A DNA stretch of 9,265 nt from JBHENC01 sp051000345 (GTDB taxonomy: Bacteria > Acidobacteriota > Blastocatellia > Pyrinomonadales > Pyrinomonadaceae). Positions 7,024 to 9,265 of the stretch are shown here, piece after piece. The notes beneath the pieces were generated by a model. That model had not been told where the DNA came from. It searched no databases and saw only the letters and a program-made list of their open reading frames with translations. The position numbers and the translations under genes were made by a program. The stretch covers positions 1 to 9,265 of the forward strand of contig JBPCOJ010000050.1 in the NCBI GenBank assembly GCA_051000345.1. Direction: 5' to 3'. How positions within the stretch are numbered: the first letter of the stretch is position 1; the number at the start of each line of letters is the position of its first letter.

Positions 7024-7518
7024 ATGCAGCGAGAAAGCACGACGAAACGCGCAAGCTCCTCTTATCTCCCACCGACGAACAGCATTTACTTTTTCAACGA
7101 TAAGGGCGAACCGATATCTAACGCAGCGTCCGCAATTCACACGCCGGACATGCAAAAGCGCAAGCGGCGCGCGCTTGTCGTCGATGATGCGCCGGACATC
7201 ACGGAGATGCTCGCCATGCTGCTGCGTCATGCGGGCTACGATGTCGTTCCGGTTTTCTCCGCGATGGAAGCGCTCGACGCCGCCCGCCTAGAACACTTCG
7301 ACGTAGTGGTTTCCGACATCGGAATGCCGGAAATGAATGGTTACGAATTGGCGGAGAGCCTGCGTGCTATGCCCGATTACGAATCCGTGCCGCTCATTGC
7401 CGTGACAGGCTTTTCGCTGCACGATGACCGCAATCAAGCGCTCAACGCAGGCTTTAATCACTTTCTCGCCAAGCCGATCAACCCGATGACGCTCATCGAA
7501 CTCGTCGAAGGTTTGTAG
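7024..7518 (+). CDS. Single-domain response regulator with a 45-residue N-terminal extension
   Basis: A 164-residue protein ending in one receiver domain (about 48-163): Asp54/Asp55 in LVVDDAPDI, phospho-acceptor Asp98 in VVSDIGMPEMNGYEL, Thr128 in IAVTGF, and Lys150 in FLAKPINP. No output domain follows. The first 45 residues, polar and Ser/Thr/Asn-rich with a YFFNDKGEP stretch, match no domain I know. They are supported by a good ribosome binding site, although ATG 7150 (residue 43) would give a bare receiver. The receiver closely resembles the C-terminal receiver of the hybrid kinase upstream (shared DDAPDI, SDIG-PE--GYEL, LTG/VTG, AGFN, AKP), so the two probably arose by duplication. It may act as an alternative phosphate acceptor or sink for the same kinases. 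The 122-nt gap upstream leaves room for its own promoter. Confidence 0.88.
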   Translation: MQRESTTKRASSSYLPPTNSIYFFNDKGEPISNAASAIHTPDMQKRKRRALVVDDAPDITEMLAMLLRHAGYDVVPVFSAMEALDAARLEHFDVVVSDIGMPEMNGYELAESLRAMPDYESVPLIAVTGFSLHDDRNQALNAGFNHFLAKPINPMTLIELVEGL

Positions 7519-7737
7519 AAAACAGAAACCTTCGCTTACTCGCTTCGTCCGCCGTTTCAGGCACAGAGAAATTCAAAATCTCTGTGCCTGTTTCATGTTC
7601 AGCTTCGACGCAAACGCTCGTTCGCCCTTTGCTTCGCGCGCAACGCGGCTTCATGTTATGTTGTTGGGTTCAAGTCAGACATTTAAGGATTCGCGCGCCT
7701 ATCGTTCGAGCGCGCGCGGAAAGCAATCGAATTCGTT
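7519..7737. other. Intergenic region between the signalling cluster and the glycosyltransferase-like gene
   Basis: This 219-nt stretch holds the terminator-like hairpin at 7558-7590 in its first third. The rest should contain the promoter of the downstream gene. The best guess is TTGTTG with TAAGGA 17 nt later, around 7662-7690, but both hexamers are weak. Open frames across this stretch do not look like real proteins. Confidence 0.4.
7558..7593 (+). terminator. Probable intrinsic terminator of the signalling cluster
   Basis: A perfect 12-bp inverted repeat, CAGGCACAGAGA (7558-7569) and TCTCTGTGCCTG (7579-7590), with a 9-nt A-rich loop, followed by TTT. It sits 40 nt after the stop of the last response regulator. 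The stem is strong but the T-tract is short, so termination may be partial or the hairpin may mainly protect the 3' end. Confidence 0.7.
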
Positions 7738-9265
7738 ATGCAGGATATTGTCGGAGATTCGCCCGCTGTCGAAACAGCCGGAAGCAATTCATCATCGCGC
7801 GCTTTTTCCGCTTCGGATAGCTCAACGCGCGTCGTTTATTTCGTCGTCGGGGCAATCGCCGTCGCGCTTGTTTTCTGGCGGCTTCAATTCACGACGCAGG
7901 CGATTTGCTGCGGCGATTACGATCCCTACTATCACATACGCTGGAGCCGTCTGCTGTGGGAAGGAATGCGCAGCGGACACTTTCCGCCCGTCTTCAAATG
8001 GCTGCCACTGACGACGCTCAATCCGAAGGATTACGACGATCATCATCTGCTCTTTCACATTCTGCAAATTCCTTTTACGTGGTTCGGCAATATTCAACTC
8101 GGCGCGAAAATAGCGGCGACCATCTTCGCCACGCTCGCCGTCGTCTCATGTTATTTTCTCATCGTTCGCTTTCGCATACGCTACACGCTGCTCTGGCTCG
8201 TCGCGCTTCTCGGCTGCTCCGCGCCATTTCTGTATCGCATGAACATGGGCAAGGCGATGAGCCTTTCTATCGTGTTCGTGTCGGCGGGCGTTTATCTTTT
8301 GTTCACACGCAAATACGTCTGGCTTGCACCGCTCGCATTTCTTTATGTATGGACGTACAGCTTGTGGCCGCTGCTTGGCGTTGCGGCGCTTATCTGGGCG
8401 GCGGTGATTTTGTGGAGCGAGCGGCGAATCGAATGGCGGCCTGTGCTGTGGGTCACAATCGGCTGCCTCGCAGGTCTCATCATCAATCCATACTTTCCGA
8501 GCAACATAAAACTTTTCATAGAGCACATCGTTATCAAAGTTAAGCCCGGCAATTTTTCGACGGATGTCGGCGGCGAGTGGTATCCATATAACAGTTGGGA
8601 ATTTCTGCAATACTGTTTGCTCGCGGTGGTGGCGATGATCGTCGGCTACATCACCTTCGACGCGTCCGACAAGGAAAACGGCAAGCGCCCGCTTTTCTTT
8701 CTCGTCTTTTCGACAGTGCTGATGATTATGGCCGCGCGTTGGCGTCGCTCCGTCGAATACTGGCCGCCGTTCGCCATTCTCTTCGCGGCATTTTCTCTGC
8801 AGCCGATTTTAACCGGCGCGCGAAATGCCATCAGTAATAAATTGCCGACGAATGTGCTAGACGATTTACAACCGTTTCTTGATCGCCACGAACAGCCCGA
8901 CGCAATCGAAAAGGATCCGCGCGAAGCATGGGCGGAAGGCGAAACCACCGTCGTCGGCATCATTTTAAGCGTCGCGCTCTATCTGATTCTGATGCCGTGG
9001 GACGCGCATAAAACAGTGCGCGCCATTAGTGCTTTTCTGGTGCTGTCAATCGCGCTCGCGCTTTATTTCAAATATCGCGGCGGGGCGAGAACCGTCGTTG
9101 CCGTCATTGCGCTCGGTCTCGGCGTGTTCATGTTTGCGGCAGTCGGTTTGACGGCGCGCGACATCAAGGGCAAAAACGGGCCGGATCCTTTTCGCGGCGG
9201 CATGGAACGGATACGCGCCAACGTGCCTCCGAACAAAATGATTTTTACTATCAACCGGGATCTGT
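7738..9265 (+). CDS. STT3-like / GT-C fold polytopic membrane glycosyltransferase (C-terminus beyond window)
   Basis: The frame is open from ATG 7738 to the right edge (509 codons, no stop). A Ser-rich cytoplasmic start (1-30) is followed by TM helix 31-50, then a polar loop with CCGDYDPYYHIRWSRLLW (57-74). Its D-Y-D followed by YYH resembles the first-loop acidic motif and DPYYH of STT3/AglB/PglB oligosaccharyltransferases, which transfer lipid-linked glycans to protein. A second acidic/histidine cluster, DYDDHHLLFH (98-107), matches the expected second motif. Many hydrophobic segments follow (about 122-143, 150-165, 174-226, 236-250, 289-306, 318-334, 341-355, 403-420, 427-443, 451-471), with NMGKAMSLSI (169-178) and WRRSVEYWPPF (335-345) between them. 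A hydrophilic insert (360-402) interrupts the membrane region. The WWDYG-type catalytic motif of STT3 would fall after the window edge and cannot be checked. Only a weak GGAAAG precedes the start. GT-C membership is fairly sure; exact function is not. Confidence 0.75.
   Translation, partial: MQDIVGDSPAVETAGSNSSSRAFSASDSSTRVVYFVVGAIAVALVFWRLQFTTQAICCGDYDPYYHIRWSRLLWEGMRSGHFPPVFKWLPLTTLNPKDYDDHHLLFHILQIPFTWFGNIQLGAKIAATIFATLAVVSCYFLIVRFRIRYTLLWLVALLGCSAPFLYRMNMGKAMSLSIVFVSAGVYLLFTRKYVWLAPLAFLYVWTYSLWPLLGVAALIWAAVILWSERRIEWRPVLWVTIGCLAGLIINPYFPSNIKLFIEHIVIKVKPGNFSTDVGGEWYPYNSWEFLQYCLLAVVAMIVGYITFDASDKENGKRPLFFLVFSTVLMIMAARWRRSVEYWPPFAILFAAFSLQPILTGARNAISNKLPTNVLDDLQPFLDRHEQPDAIEKDPREAWAEGETTVVGIILSVALYLILMPWDAHKTVRAISAFLVLSIALALYFKYRGGARTVVAVIALGLGVFMFAAVGLTARDIKGKNGPDPFRGGMERIRANVPPNKMIFTINRDL

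Noticed and set aside
7664..7680. GGGTTCAAGTC resembles a tRNA T-arm
   Set aside because: The bases flanking the 7-nt loop do not pair, and no acceptor, D or anticodon arm is present upstream.
7692..7717. GCGCGC-rich inverted repeat before the STT3-like gene
   Set aside because: GCGCGC is self-complementary and abundant across the window, so the pairing is probably incidental.
7595..8543. Plus-strand frames at 7595-8011 and 7905-8543 as separate genes
   Set aside because: They overlap the open frame from 7738 in other frames and give Arg/Ser-rich sequence without domains.
8146..8610. Minus-strand frame of 154 codons opposite the STT3-like gene
   Set aside because: The plus-strand frame runs uninterrupted through the region with membrane helices and family motifs; the antisense protein resembles nothing.

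Overview
The window looks like chromosomal DNA of a moderately GC-rich, non-model bacterium. The mixture of multi-PAS/GAF kinases, a bacterial ethylene-receptor-like sensor domain, an Rcp1-type receiver, a long-chain-type SDR reductase and an STT3-like membrane glycosyltransferase would fit an Acidobacteriota-like (perhaps Blastocatellia) genome. This taxonomic guess is inference from gene content and style only. I see no tRNA, rRNA, CRISPR array, insertion sequence or phage gene.

Layout. (1) Positions 1-1538 on the minus strand hold a tight three-gene run, read right to left: an alpha/beta hydrolase, a YciA-type hotdog acyl-CoA thioesterase, and an extended SDR/NAD-dependent epimerase-reductase cut off by the left edge. 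Gaps are 13 and 6 nt, so this is probably one transcript with an acyl-chain or lipid theme. (2) Positions 1539-1748 form a divergent intergenic region. (3) Positions 1749-7518 on the plus strand hold a two-component signalling cluster: a membrane histidine kinase with an ethylene-receptor-like sensor (TM-PAS-GAF-PAS-HisKA-HATPase), a single-domain Rcp1-like response regulator, a soluble hybrid kinase (REC-PAS-HisKA-HATPase-REC), and a second single-domain response regulator. (4) A strong stem-loop at 7558-7590 closes the cluster. (5) From 7738 to the right edge runs an open, unterminated frame for a polytopic membrane protein resembling STT3/GT-C oligosaccharyltransferases.

How the genes could work together. 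The first kinase keeps the aspartate, tyrosine, cysteine and histidine that build the Cu(I)/ethylene site of plant ETR1 and cyanobacterial Etr1. It lacks a receiver of its own, so the adjacent Rcp1-like protein is its obvious phosphoacceptor. The next gene overlaps that regulator by 32 nt and begins with another receiver, so kinase, regulator and hybrid kinase could form a relay. The last regulator resembles the C-terminal receiver of the hybrid kinase. No DNA-binding or enzymatic output domain and no HPt domain is encoded in the cluster, so the output must lie elsewhere or act by protein-protein contact. This ethylene-receptor-like multi-receiver cluster is the most interesting part of the window.
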